DNA of 64,000 nucleotides, taken from contig OZ024724.1 in NCBI GenBank assembly GCA_964016875.1, positions 14,488,501-14,552,500 on the forward strand. Reading direction: 5' to 3'. This document shows, in pieces, positions 34,040 through 45,446 of this stretch. Every line of letters begins with the position of its first letter. Within the stretch, counting starts at the first letter, position 1. The notes beneath the pieces are model-generated. The model searched no databases and was not told the origin of the DNA. It worked only from the letters and a program-made list of their open reading frames with translations. Source of the stretch: Fallopia convolvulus. Lineage: Eukaryota; Streptophyta; Magnoliopsida; Caryophyllales; Polygonaceae. The position numbers and the translations under genes were made by a program.

Positions 34040-35340
34040 CTATTAGTTTGGATTTTAATCTTCTTTCTAAGTCTAGATGAAGTTATTTTGGAACTAGAAA
34101 ATGTGTCATATTTAGTCATTAAACCTTCTTTATTGAGTTTGAAACTTTACTGGAAATTCCTTATTTAATTGAGTTTGATACGTACTAAGTGTAGACTCAC
34201 TCTGAATTTTAACATTAATGGTATATGAGAGAATCGAATAGTAGTTACAGTGCCTAATCCTCCGGTTTTGTACTTTGTTTATTTGTTTTATCATTCATAT
34301 TGTATAATTCCTCTCTTAGTGGACTTATTCTATTTGTACTAACATTGGAGAGGTGAAGAATAATTTTCTTATAGTTTGTGTGTTTTATCGGGTTTGGTCT
34401 ACATGAAAATGTAGATGTGAAATGCTAGAATTTATGAAGTTGGTGTTTGTCTCTGTATGAAAATTGCTTTGCTTTTTCTTGGCTTTGTTCAAATATCAAG
34501 GTGCTTTCTCTCCCTTTTAGCTAGGGTGATTGGAACAAATCTATATATAATTAAAACTGTTAAGGATTCGAGCCACCATATTGCGTCAGGTTCTTGTAAA
34601 CCATATTATGCCACATAGGATTTTGACACGTGTCCATATTTCCTTAATCCGTTTATTTTACACGTCATTTAATTTTTAACACGTCATATTACACATTATC
34701 ATTTACCACACATTAATTTACAAATCATTTTGTCTTACATTCCTTCAATCTAATTGATAGAAAACATTTATATATATTGAAAGAGTAAAAAATCGATCAT
34801 GAAAAACTCAAACAAGGCTAAAATCACCAAAAAAATACTACTCTAATTCCGCTCATCTTCAACCCTTTCGGTTCATATTTCCTTGCTATTGGTAATCTTA
34901 TCGATTGATTTCTCGCTATTTTGCAAAGATTCGCATAAAAACATGATTTTGTGGCTGATTTTGAGGAAATTGGAGCGAGAAGTAGAGCGGACAAAAGAAG
35001 AAGACGAATAATGTATTTTGGTGAGGCACTAGAATAAGTTGGTAGAAGAGTCTATAAAAGGGGTGAGGAGTATTGTAAATTATATGTTTGGAGGCATTTA
35101 AAAGTGTTATATGATGACTAGGCTGATGAAGGATACATTAGAGTGTTTGTGAAGCCAACAACAACGAATTCGGTTAATTCGTATGATTTTTATCCATTGT
35201 GTGTATGATGGAACTTTAAAATCAAGCACCAAGCTTCTTTAAAAGTATAATTAGTTGAATTTCCGTGATACTCACGGGTTGATTTACTAAACATTATACA
35301 ATAATCTGATATTAATGTAAAATATAAAAAACTTTTATTC
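34040..35340. other. Intergenic sequence, no gene recognised
   Basis: AT-rich single-copy-looking sequence with no long frame. A stretch at about 34540-34780 begins 'tctatatataattaaaactg' and contains repeated 'acacgtcat' words. It could be the 5' end of a Helitron-like or other element, but no matching end was found. Confidence 0.35.
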
Positions 35341-35345
35341 TTTCT

Positions 35346-35609
35346 GTGGCCCCCATTATACAATATAATGCTATAACTTGGGAGGAGTTCCCTGCTCACA
35401 TGTCTGGCCAATCCTCGCAAGACATTATTGGAGAAGATGGGACTTTTTTCACAGTAACAGTGTCTTGGGGGAGGCCACTACACCTGACGGAGATCGAGGG
35501 TATTCTTTCCGTGGCCCCCATGATGAGATCTGAGTTAATTGGTTCCACAACAACCCTTCCACCATGTATGTTTTACCCGTACCCTATTGTGTTATTGTAC
35601 GTATGTACT
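35346..35609 (+). other. Protein-like open frame of unknown identity, cut by the hAT element
   Basis: An open frame reads 'ITWEEFPAHMSGQSSQDIIG', then 'GTFFTVTVSWGRPLHLTEIE', and continues into the hAT end. The composition looks protein-coding, unlike the surrounding AT-rich DNA. I do not recognise the family. The words 'attctttctgtggcccccat' (35337) and 'attctttccgtggcccccat' (35500) are directly repeated 163 bp apart, so part of it may be a duplicated fragment. Confidence 0.3.
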
Positions 35610-37199
35610 CAGCGGCGGATCTAGGGGGTGCATGGGTGAGCAGTCCCCCCCCTCCCCCCCCCCCGCCGTTCGCTGGAGAATTCAACAGGGAGGGCTAGGA
35701 CTAAGGGGAAAGAATGGGTCGGGGTGGCGCACCGGGGCTAGACAAACTGAACCAAGGGGCAAGAATGGGGGCAACGATTGACGACAGAGGTATGAGGGGC
35801 AATGGTACCGGCGACGGCAGGCGGTAACCTTAAATCCCTAATTGAGATCTGACTTCTGATGGAGGAGGAACATGAGTAACACAACGTCATGGCTAATTAT
35901 TTTATTTTTAATGGGTAGATTTAATAAAGAAAAGAAAAGCATTTAAAAGCCCCAATTTTGTAGTAGGGATCTCTTTACATGATGTGATATCCTCCAATTA
36001 TATAATAACACATGTTCTATCTTATAAGCATTTTTTTACATAAAATTACACAAAGAAATAGCAGGCACTAGGCAGTTCAATCTATGCATTTTTTTAAATT
36101 CTAGTGAGTATGATGCCTTATTGCCTTACCTAAGTGGCTAAGTCTAAGTTTAATGAATTCAAATTAATAATATATAATTTTTCTTGGTAGATAATTTATA
36201 AGTAATTATAATATCAAAAGAATAACAGTAAAATACATCACAATTCACACAACCAAAAAAATACTTGAATAAAATAATATATAAATTAAACAATTGAGGA
36301 TGATTATATATTGTTAGAAAAGTTGGAGGCTTTGATTTTGATGGTTCCAAACGTCTACCACGTGAACGACCTCGAGTCTGTGAATAGAGTCGCCAACTTC
36401 AGTCAGGTCGTCGACGTGTGTTGAAGGCAAACTCGGAGATTTTGAAGACGCATAAGATCTTGTGAGTTTGGATAGTATAATCTTGTTTTAGGAAAAATCT
36501 CATGAGAATTATATTGTTAGCCGATTATTGCCTTTGCCCTAAGCCATATTCTATTGCAATCTTGTATTATGCTTAAGATGATTTTATAAGGATAAAAGAA
36601 ATAATATCTTATCATAACCGAATTGAAAGATATTATTCTCTTTTATCTAACCTAGTTTGTGTGTATTCAACCTAGTTCGAGAGACGTAGGCTTGTTAGAA
36701 GGGTTGAGGGTTGTAGTTACTCGGTTCACAACGAGTTCTAGAGTGCTTGGGAAGTAGGTCTAGATCTAGGGTGTTCTTGTAAACAATCCAAAAGATCAAT
36801 AACACAAGCTACGACTTTTAATCCTTCCAAGCGAGAACTTGGAAGGGAGTGGTTTTCACACTTGATTGATAGAGTTCATTGATCAAGTGTTTCCACTATA
36901 AAAATCATTGTGTGCAAGTAAGTCTTTCTTTAAGTTTATTTCCGCTGCATTAAGTTGACGACCTAGACGTAATAACGATCCCACATATATAAGATTCACG
37001 ATCACACACCCAATTACACAAAAATTAGATAGATTGTCCATTGAAAATTTGTTGGATTTAAAGTTATAAATTTGCTAAAAAATCAATCATAACTATATAC
37101 TAAAGCGGAGGTTAAAAAAATTATTAAACGACACATATCGCTTTTAGATCGGACCACATCACCCATTTTATTAAAACCAATATTTGGCAAAATAATTAA

Positions 37200-37405
37200 G
37201 TTTCACTATAATCAATGGATAGAAAATCCCATTCTTAAGTTAAAATAGTAATGTTTTATTTTTGGATATGATAAATAGGAAGATTATTAAGATATTTTTA
37301 TACTATATATTATTCAAATATTAGGATATTTATTTTATTTTTAGATAGAATGCATATGCTAGGTTCAGATAATGTACGTATAATTTTATATCACTATAAT
37401 CAAGA
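37200..37405 (+). repeat. Dispersed direct repeat, copy 1
   Basis: About 200 bp beginning 'aatggatagaaaatcccatt' and running to 'tatcactataatcaag'. It is repeated with about 85-90% identity at 39930-40152. Between the copies lies the 'catgaacc' array with its flanks. The arrangement could be LTRs of a small element, or a target duplicated during gap repair; TG/CA ends and a TSD are not convincing. Confidence 0.6.
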
Positions 37406-37599
37406 ATCACGATCAGATGCATAAACTTGCTACAATGCTTTATGCGAGCACGTGTGAGCCGTTCGATTGATGTATTTTAATGGTCCAGATGTGTATACGT
37501 GTTAAGTGATTTTTTATACACGGAGAGGCATTTTCGTCTTTCACCCATTAAATTAAAACACAAGATGCAACCTGTACGGGTTCTTCTTCTTCCTATTCA

Positions 37600-37985
37600 A
37601 CATGGGGTTTCATTTGCCTATTTTGATCGAATCTTTTAAATTCTTGTTGCATCTTTGCTTCTTCTAATTTGGTTCACCTTTTTTGTTGATTTCGGCCCAA
37701 ATTTATGTTCTCTTTTCATAGATTTTGCTATAGATCTCATTTCTATGGTTTCAAGTTCACATTTGGGGGGGTTTCGAAATTTGGAGCTTGGTAATTCGAT
37801 TACATGTTTTTGTGTGTTTTGGACTGATTTTTGTTGATTAGAATGAAACCTATGAAGATTGTGTTTGTTTTTGCTTTACAATTTTAAGTTTTTTATTGAA
37901 AAAAATGACCAATGCACATCTAACCGCCCACCGTGTGTTCGACAAAATGCTCAAGTGTTCAACTTAGAGTATAGATCATTTTTTT
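37600..37985. other. Leader-like AT-rich stretch
   Basis: Pyrimidine-rich sequence ('gttcttcttcttcctattca') with a short open frame (37655-37837) of hydrophobic residues. No family is recognised. It may be the remains of a captured promoter and 5' UTR. Confidence 0.25.
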
Positions 37986-39020
37986 TACCAATTGTTCATA
38001 AATTATGAACCTAGTATACCAAAATTATTAACTTATACCATTTATGAACTAGATACATGACACAAGTAACATGTATATGTGAATTATATTTTCTGAAGCT
38101 TATTGATAATTGTTATGCACCTAATTTTATAAAGACGTGAACCAACACAATAAGTTTATGTACTAGATCACGTGATAAAAATAACAAATATTATGAATTA
38201 AATTTCATGACCTTTATTGAAATTGCAATGAACTTAACCGTATAAAGACATGAACCAATAGAATATCATTTATGAATACATGGCACAAAATAACAAGTAT
38301 TGTGAATTAAATTTATGAACCTTATCGACAATTGGTATGAACCTAACCATGTAAGCAATTAAGGACATGAACCAATACACCAACTTTTACGAACTAAACG
38401 TCATGTACCGTGATATGAAATATTACGAACATCAGAACATCTGTTAATAATAACATGAACCAAACGAACAAATATCATGAACCAAAAATGTGAATCAAAA
38501 TAACAACTAGGATACGACTTAAAAGACATGAGTTGTAAGATAAACTATCATGAACCCAAGCATATAAAAATATGAACCAAAAAAGAACTACCATGAACCA
38601 AAAGACATAAATCGTACGATGAGTTAGCCTATGTGGGATTTGAACTCACATCTATGTGCACATGCACATTGCTCAACCATTTGAGCTAATAGGCTACCAA
38701 ATGACATGAACTATAAGATAAACTACTAAGAATTAAAAGTCATGAACCATAAGAATTATTATGAACCTAGCTTACAAAAACATGAACCGGAAGAACAAGT
38801 ACCATGAACCAAAAATCACGAAAGAAAATAATAACTAGCATGAACTAAAAGACATGAACCATAAGATGAACTTTGATGAACCTAAGGTTATTCAAACATG
38901 AACCAAATGAACAATTGTTATAAACAAAAAAGCATTGATCAAATTTTATTAAACATAAGAAGAAATATTATGAATCATACCTTAAAAGTTTATGAACCAA
39001 TAGAACAACCGATATGAATA
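37985..39020 (+). repeat. Degenerate short-period array of 'catgaacc(a/t)' words
   Basis: More than 20 copies of tga(a/c)cc-containing words, such as 'aaaagacatgaaccataaga' and 'aacaagtaccatgaaccaaa', recur at irregular 20-45 base spacing. It is broken by one tRNA-like sequence and followed by a second. It is not coding. Confidence 0.7.
38626..38695 (-). other. tRNA-like sequence, copy 1
   Basis: The minus strand folds as a tRNA-like cloverleaf. A 7-bp acceptor (AGCCTAT with ATAGGCT) pairs perfectly. The D arm is GCTC..GAGC, the T arm has the loop TTCAAAT, and pol III A- and B-box-like stretches are present ('TAGCTCAAATGGTTGAGCA', 'GAGTTCAAATCC'). The anticodon arm has only a 6-base loop and lacks the expected U33, so I do not call a functional tRNA. 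Confidence 0.55.
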
Positions 39021-39045
39021 AAAAGACATGACCGTATCAAGAATT

Positions 39046-39115
39046 AGCATATGTGGGATTTGAACCCACATCTATGTATACACGCACGGTGCTCTACCAT
39101 TTGAGCTAATAGGCT
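39046..39115 (-). other. tRNA-like sequence, copy 2
   Basis: Close relative of 38626-38695, lying 420 bp away in the same orientation. Acceptor pairing is 6 of 7. The T stem is perfect (GTGGG/CCCAC), and the D arm is kept (GCTC..GAGC). The anticodon arm is degenerate. The two copies flank the end of the 'catgaacc' array. Confidence 0.55.
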
Positions 39116-39119
39116 ACCA

Positions 39120-39925
39120 AATATACAATTGCTCAAGTGTTTAATGCACATTTCTCATTTCTCACCAATACAACAAAATTCATACAAACATACAGAGAGA
39201 TTTCTCCTAGGAGGACTTAGTAAACAACTTCAACAATGAACTAACAATCTTCTTTTCACTGACAAATACATGTGAAAATCAGTGAATACTTCTTCTACTT
39301 ACAAACAACAAAGGGTTAAAATTTGGGAATTTGGGGTTAATTGATTTTACTAAAAAAAAAGATTATACGATTGAGTTGTTTCTTTCCAACTTAGAATTTT
39401 AAACTATAAAATTAAACAAACTTGCTATCATGAACAAGAAGAACTTGTATATTGCAAGCAAATTTCTACTTGAACCCCTAAAAACAAACCCTAGAAAAAT
39501 CCAATTAATGCATACCTTTCTTTGTTTCCTTCTTCATGCTTTTGATCAACCTAAATCAACACTTTTGATTGAGCTAGAGTGCAAGAGATCTCTCAAGTTC
39601 TTGGTAGCTAGATTTCACCCACAAATGTGTTTGGTCGCTTGGTCGAGGAGATCGTGGTTCGCGTGTGGCGTTTCGTCCAGACAATAAGATAGGTTGAAGA
39701 TGATGCGTGTTTAGTGGAATTTTAGGTGAGGCGTATTTTTGTCTTGCCAAACAAAATTTACCATTATTACGTTTCGTGCCATCAAAACTGACGCGCGTCC
39801 CTTTTTTGTAGTTTTTACTGAATAGTTTTATTTTAATCTCATCCGTCCATGTGTGTAATCTAAGGGTCCAAAATTGCTCGCAATTTTCACCCTATCAAAT
39901 AAATCCACCCGAGCTAGCGTGACTC
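39120..39925. other. AT-rich sequence, no gene recognised
   Basis: Short frames only (for example 39430-39687). 'ttgctcaagtgtttaa' near 39129 echoes 'atgctcaagtgttcaa' near 37946, so the two may be sides of one repeat unit around the array. Confidence 0.3.
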
Positions 39926-39929
39926 CTAT

Positions 39930-40152
39930 AACCAATGGATAGAACATCCCATTCTTAATTTTAAAAAAATAATTTTTTATTTTTGGATATGATTAATAGG
40001 AAGATTATTAAGATATTTTTTATGTTATATATTATACAAATATTAGGATATTTATTTTATTTTTAGATAGAATGCATACGCTATGTTTAGATAACTAAGT
40101 TTAATATAAAGATAGTGTAATGTACGTACAATCTTATATCATTATAATTAAG
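39930..40152 (+). repeat. Dispersed direct repeat, copy 2
   Basis: Second copy of 37200-37405, with an extra 'aactaagtttaatataaaga' piece near its end. It is followed by AT-rich sequence up to the right end of the hAT-like element. Confidence 0.6.
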
Positions 40153-40539
40153 TTTATTTTGAATGGTCCCAAGTATATAAGTTTTTGTCTTATTACTTAT
40201 CTATTTTCATAATTAAATAAATTATCATGTTTTTGATATTAATTTAAATCGTAATACTAATAAAATATCATTGTTTCAAATAAACAACTTTTATAGTTTA
40301 TTGATTTTAAATATTTATTCAAATTTTATATTTAAGCATTTACATGATTATTTTTCTAGGATAATAAATATATTTGAAAATATTTTATTATTAATATTTT
40401 ATTTAAGAAAAAGTTGTACAAGGTACAGGAATACATACTAGTAATCCTTAAGGAGAGGAGTCCCCATGTAAAGTTTATGCCATGAGTTGCCGAAGATCGA
40501 AAATTGAAAATGAAATAATTCATTTGAATGTACATTTGT

Positions 40540-40665
40540 ACAATCTTAAATTTGTTGGTCAATCTGTCAACTAATCAAATGTACCATCTTAAATTTGTTG
40601 GTCAATCTGTCAACTAATCAAATGTACCATCTTAAATTTGTTGGTCAATCCATCAAATAATCTAA
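40540..40665 (+). repeat. 43-bp tandem repeat near the hAT right end
   Basis: Three copies of a 43-bp unit containing 'tttgttggtcaatctgtcaa', starting at 40551, 40594 and 40637. The first two are almost identical. Subterminal repeats are usual in hAT elements and often bind transposase. Confidence 0.85.
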
Positions 40666-40793
40666 GCGGTCTTGAATCGAAGTCTGCCCCCATCTAGATG
40701 ATCCTGGATCCGCCAGTGTACGTACTTATGAATTGTGTTCTTTGTTGAATGGCTTTAGAATTAGAGTTTTTTTTAAATCCCCGCTAAATGGTA

Positions 40794-41034
40794 CTTCCTC
40801 CGTTTATATAAACTTGTCGTTTTAAAGTTTGTCTCAAAAATTAAGAAATTGTTTGCTTCGACTAAAATATCCTCAACCTTTGGTTAAGATCTTTCACATT
40901 CTATTGTAATTTTTGTAAACATTTTTAATTAGTATAGACATTATTGGAAAAAATGGGCTAAAATATCTCAAATGACATATTTTGTTGAACAAGAAAATCA
41001 AGCTAGAATGACAAATTTTTGTGAACGGAAGGAG
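40794..41034. mobile_element. Stowaway-type MITE, 241 bp
   Basis: The ends are CTTCCTCCGTT and, inverted, CTCCTTCCGTT, close to the Stowaway consensus CTCCCTCCGT. It is flanked on both sides by TA, the Tc1/mariner duplication (40792-40793, 41035-41036). There is no coding capacity. Confidence 0.9.
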
Positions 41035-41400
41035 TAAGAAATTACTCGTTAAATGACTATTTGTTTTGACACATGTATTAAATGTAATTTTGTTGCGGTG
41101 AATCACCCAGCCGTGTACTCTATTAGTTTTCTCATTATACGCTTTTACCAAATTATTTCTTTTTTTAAAATTTACAATTTTACTAGGTTTCCCCTAAAAT
41201 TCAATCGAGTTATTGAACACTCTTCTTCTCCATTGTTAATTTACAACAAATTTTGGCTTTAGAAAATCAAATTGGGGGTTTGAAATTATCCCAACAGATT
41301 TAGTATTTAGGGTTAATTGATATTGTTTGCGGATATAATTACTATATATTTAGGGGATAGGCATATTATTAAGGGTTTAGGGTTATACTTTACGGTTTAT

Positions 41401-42925
41401 TGATAGAGCATATAGGTATAGGTCTTAGAGCATGTTTTTATTCCCGTTTTATGCATTATTAGATAGAGTTTTACTTTAAGTTGTAGTTTAAGTTTTATTT
41501 CGGTTTAGTTCGGAAACTACGCGTTTGTGTGCTATATTGTAGGATGAAAGGTGAAGCGTGGACGGGACGAAGTTTAGTGGACAATGGTGGAGAGCATTGA
41601 AGTGAAGATTAGAAGAGCTAAGGCCCAAGAGCTTGTGTGAGAAGAACGCTTAAATCCGAGTGATGCATTGGAGTCTTGTTTTGACACCTCTATCTTGCCG
41701 TGCTTGGTTTGGGAGCTACAGTGGTCAAATGAAGCTGAATTTGGTATCAATGGAAAGTTAACTCGAAGAACTACAATTCATAATTTTACTCCGAGTCCAA
41801 ATTCCAACTGGAAGGAAGTCAAAACAGCCTCCGAAGTGTCACTAAAGTTGCTGCAGGCAAAGCGCGGGCAAAGTGGGCAGAGCGCCCTCACGCTCTCAAG
41901 TGCACCAAACCGCGCTCCGGCGCGACGACGCGGCAATGACTTGGGCCTCGGGTGATCTTGTGGGCCGACTCTAGGTTTGCTTTTAGATATTTTTACACAT
42001 AATATAAATACTTTCTTTAAAGTTTTATTTGGAGGTTATGCTATCTTTGACTTGTGTTCTAAGTTTGAACAAATTGGAGATTTGAGGGAGACAAAAACCC
42101 TAGTTTTGCAATTGAAGATCAATTTGACTCTTGTAAGTTTTGTTTCTCTTCAATGACAATTTCTAGCTAAATTTCTCATGTCCAACTAGATAGTTGAAGT
42201 TGCGTGCATGATTGTTTGTGAGATTTGAATTATTTTAGTTTGCCTTGACTGGATTGAATCTCTCCATGTTTAATTGATTAAATTCACTTAGGATTATAAT
42301 AGCTTGATCACCTATTCTACTTCTAGGTTGAATGACAACTAGAATAATTAAATAGACGGTGGAATTTGATTATTCATGGATGAATCCTTTGATTAAACTT
42401 ATAGACGGTGGAATAAGGTTAATCAAAGGCGGAGAATTTAATCACAAGACTTCATGAATAGACGGTGGAATTCATGAATATTGTTTCAATTGAATGCTTT
42501 GAACTTAATTGCATGATCAACTTGACATAGAAGGTTTTCTAGGTTAATTGATTAAAAGGTTGTTAAAGACGGTGTATATTAACAACCACAATAAGCTTGA
42601 ATTCATAAATTCACAATAGATTAGTCAAGGGAAATTGAAATAAGGATAATCGATGATCAAAATTCATGTATGCAATGTATACGAAACTAGTTGGACGCTC
42701 TTCTCTAATTTGAATCGTAAACCACTTTACTTGCTTAGCATTAATTAGTTTAATTACTTAGATTTTAGTTTATAATGACAAAATCCCCCTTTAATTTAGT
42801 AATATTACTTAAATACAAATATTCCGAATCTCTGTGGGTTCGACCCTTACTTCCACTTTGCTAAGGTTAGGAAGTTAGGAATTTTCTTTGACAGTGCTTT
42901 TATAGCGACGTAGAAGTGCTCGTCA
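41401..42925 (+). repeat. LARD 5' LTR
   Basis: Begins TGATAGAGC and ends GCTCGTCA. Direct repeat of 45447-46970 with roughly 45-50 differences, mostly substitutions. A TATA box (TATAAATA) is at 42003-42010. Confidence 0.95.
42003..42010 (+). promoter_or_regulatory. TATA box in LARD 5' LTR
   Basis: TATAAATA, conserved at the matching place in the 3' LTR (46049-46056). It is the likely U3 promoter. Confidence 0.6.
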
Positions 42926-42929
42926 AATT

Positions 42930-42947
42930 TGGCGCCGTTGTCGGGGA
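42930..42947 (+). other. LARD primer binding site
   Basis: TGGCGCCGTTGTCGGGGA lies four bases after the LTR end. It differs by one base from the TGGCGCCGTTGCCGGGGA site common in Tat/Athila-type plant elements. Confidence 0.85.
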
Positions 42948-43074
42948 CTCGGCTACTTATTTGTGTTTATCTAGTGTTACTTTTTTTTGGTGTTGTGAAC
43001 CTATCTTACTGTTCATAACACCCGTGCTACTAATCCATGGCTATGTTTGTATGTAGACAACTACAGGATGATAT

Positions 43075-43575
43075 TTTCATGAGTATTTTGCTAGAGTACA
43101 ACAAAAGATTCATGAATATGGTACTTTGTTGGGTTATTATCCATGTGAGAGAGAATTATGTGAATGCATCCTAGACGGTTTGAATTCTCAGACTCGAGGG
43201 CTTGTAGAGTACATGAGCAATCATAGGCTTTGGTGTATGGAACCAGAAGAGTGTTGGGATTTCTTTTGCTACTTGAGCTATCAATGTATGCTAGTCGAAT
43301 TATCTCCACCAATTCCCTATCCAATGATGGGAGAGGTTGCATTGGAATCAAATGCCCTTGAGTTAGACACCCAAGTGCAAGTTGAGGAGGAATCCGCTAG
43401 AGTTGAGTTTGGTTATGAGGAGGACTTTAATGTCCACTATGATTTTGTTCCTATAATTGAACTTGAAGAGAGCACCAAGGAGCCAAGTTTAATCCATTTT
43501 GACATGGAGAAGCCTATAGTACCAAGTGAGTTTAAGGTTGGTACTAGAGAATACTCACAATTCATCTTAGAGTAA
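43075..43575 (+). pseudogene. Gag-like remnant in the LARD
   Basis: The open frame reads 'EYFARVQQKIHEYGTLLGYY', then 'LDGLNSQTRGLVEYMS' and 'PEECWDFFCYL'. It resembles the Athila/Tat gag stretch with the pattern 'F..GL...TR..L' and 'PEEA...'. The rest is acidic (EVDL-rich) without a zinc knuckle. It ends at TAA 43573-43575. It is too short for a complete gag and has an upstream stop. The role, if any, is unknown. Confidence 0.5.
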
Positions 43576-45446
43576 AGTGGTGATGGTGACAAGTACTTTG
43601 ACCCATACTGTAAGCATTTTATGACATCACCGCTTGTGTTAAATTTTTTTGAGCATATGCCATCTCATGAAAATTGGGCACACACGTTTGATAAATTAAA
43701 ACGGTCTTTGAAAGTTATATAATGCATCTTTAATTTATCATTGTGTTACTTACGCTTTTCTGAGATGTGTGCACAGGGGTTTGACAGGTTGCTAAGGGCA
43801 TTGACAATGTCTAATCTTGTCTAATCATGCTAAGAGTCAAGCTAATGAGGTTAAGCAAGCGCTTCTTGGGAGGCAACCCAAGGTTTTGAGTAGTTTTGTT
43901 TTTCAGTTATAATCTTTTTCTTTTTAGGTAGTTTTGTGTGTGTGTTAGATATCCCAGGTCTGAAGATTGATAACTCGAAGAACCACCACCGTCAGATTTT
44001 CCGCCGCATTACTTGGATCACTAGAGTTTTGTGAGTATTTCTTTTTCCATTTCTTCTTACTATACTTTGGGGACAAAGTACGTTTTAAGCATGGGGGATG
44101 GGAATTACTTTTGCATTGCATATAGTTGCCTTAGATTAGGTCATATTTAAAAAATTTGCATGCATTGATTAAAAGCTTGAAAAAAAAATCAGAAAATTTG
44201 AAAAATTACAAAAATATTGCATTTAGGTTCTTATTTCCCCATTATTTGTTTCCTCTTGTGTTTCAATGTTAAGTATAAGTTCTAACCCATCATTTGCATG
44301 ATATGCTGAAATTGATATGATATACGCATGATCATTGATTAATTACCTTGATTATAGGATGGAGCATGTATTTAGTTTGAGTATTTGATTCATTCTGAAG
44401 TTCTAGACAACGATTAGCCTTGTGAGATATTTTTGGCCTTTCATGATATATTTGTTCTCTATATTTCTTGAGTGTATCACCATGATTATCTAGCTCTAGA
44501 ACTTGCGTTATGACTCTTTGTCAAGACTGCTTATATGATTGAATGCATAACATTAAAATGATTGAGGTAATGTTTCTTATAAGCCTATTATTTCCCTTCC
44601 TACCCTACAAGATCCATGTTCTTGACACCCCTGTTCTTTTGAGCCTGAAGCCTATTTTTATTAAGCTCCACAAAAATTTCCCTAGCCTAATAAGTTTGAC
44701 CCATCCGGGATTTAGGACTTTAGGTTGTGTTATTGTTTTGTGTGAGTTATGTATAAGTATGGGGGAGTTGGAAGAAAAGGAGGAAAAGAGGAAATAAAAC
44801 TCTTGTGTGTAAAGTGAAACAAAATGAAGATGAAAGTGTTGCAAAGCAAAAGAAAAAAAAAGTTAAGTACAATTGTTAGTAGTCTTCATAAAGCAAAGAA
44901 AGAGTTGAGGAAAAGGCAAAAGAAAAAAAAGAAACAAAGAGCTTGAAAGTGTTAATGGAGTTAGGAAAAGAAGTTGAGAAGAGTTGTAAGAAGAAGTGTG
45001 TTGAATTTTGGGTTAGGATTAGTTCTTTATTCCGGATCACCACATGCCAAATGTTATCCCTTCCCAATTTCTCTATACCTTGGCCCCATTACAAGCCTTA
45101 AAAAGACCTCTTGATTTTTGTTATGTGTTTGATCCCCAGCGGTGGAGATTTAGAACTCTGATGCAAGCTTATGGTAGCCTAGTTTTCATGGTTGATTTTG
45201 AGTGAAACACATACCTTTAAACACTTGAGTGTTTGAGTGCAAACACAATTACCTTGGTGAGGTCTAGAATGAATGAATGGTCTTTACTTTTTGCTTATTA
45301 TAATGCATGCTAGGAAGTCTTGGTTGGGTTTTGATTATATGTGAAATTCTTGTTTGACTTGAGATGGATGTATGATTGCATTTCTGTGGTGTGTTTTGGA
45401 TTTATGTCTTGCTTGAGGACAAGCAAGGTTCAAGCATGGGGGAATT
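43576..45446. other. LARD internal non-coding region
   Basis: AT-rich sequence with no pol motif. It contains 'gcgcttcttgggaggcaacc' (about 43860) and 'gcttgaggacaagcaag' just before the purine tract 'caagcatgggggaatt' (45431-45446). A purine-rich stretch of 'agaaaaaaaaagaaac' words lies at 44760-44950. Confidence 0.6.

Larger units (their letters stand above)
35610..40718. mobile_element. hAT-like (Tip100-type ends) non-autonomous element, 5.1 kb
   Basis: The left end is CAGCGGCGGATCTAGG. The right end reads, inverted, CACTGGCGGATCCAGG. Plant hAT elements of the Tip100 group typically have CAGTGGCGGANCYAGG ends. Flanks are TATGTACT (35602-35609) and TACGTACT (40719-40726), an 8-bp TSD with one change. 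I see no transposase frame. The interior holds a G-rich left part, a pair of dispersed direct repeats, an array of 'catgaacc' words with two tRNA-like sequences, and a 43-bp tandem repeat at the right. At least one other insertion is probably nested inside. Confidence 0.75.

Noticed and set aside
34540..34800. Helitron 5' end ('tctatatataattaaaactg')
   Set aside because: The start resembles plant Helitron beginnings, but I found no CTRR end with a preceding hairpin downstream and no Rep/helicase frame.
38626..39115. Functional tRNA genes
   Set aside because: The anticodon loop is one base short and lacks U33, there is no clear terminator, and both copies share the defect. I call them tRNA-like only.
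37200..40152. Short LTR pair of a TRIM-type element
   Set aside because: The direct repeats could be LTRs, but TG/CA ends, primer site, purine tract and TSD are all missing or unconvincing. They are left as dispersed direct repeats.
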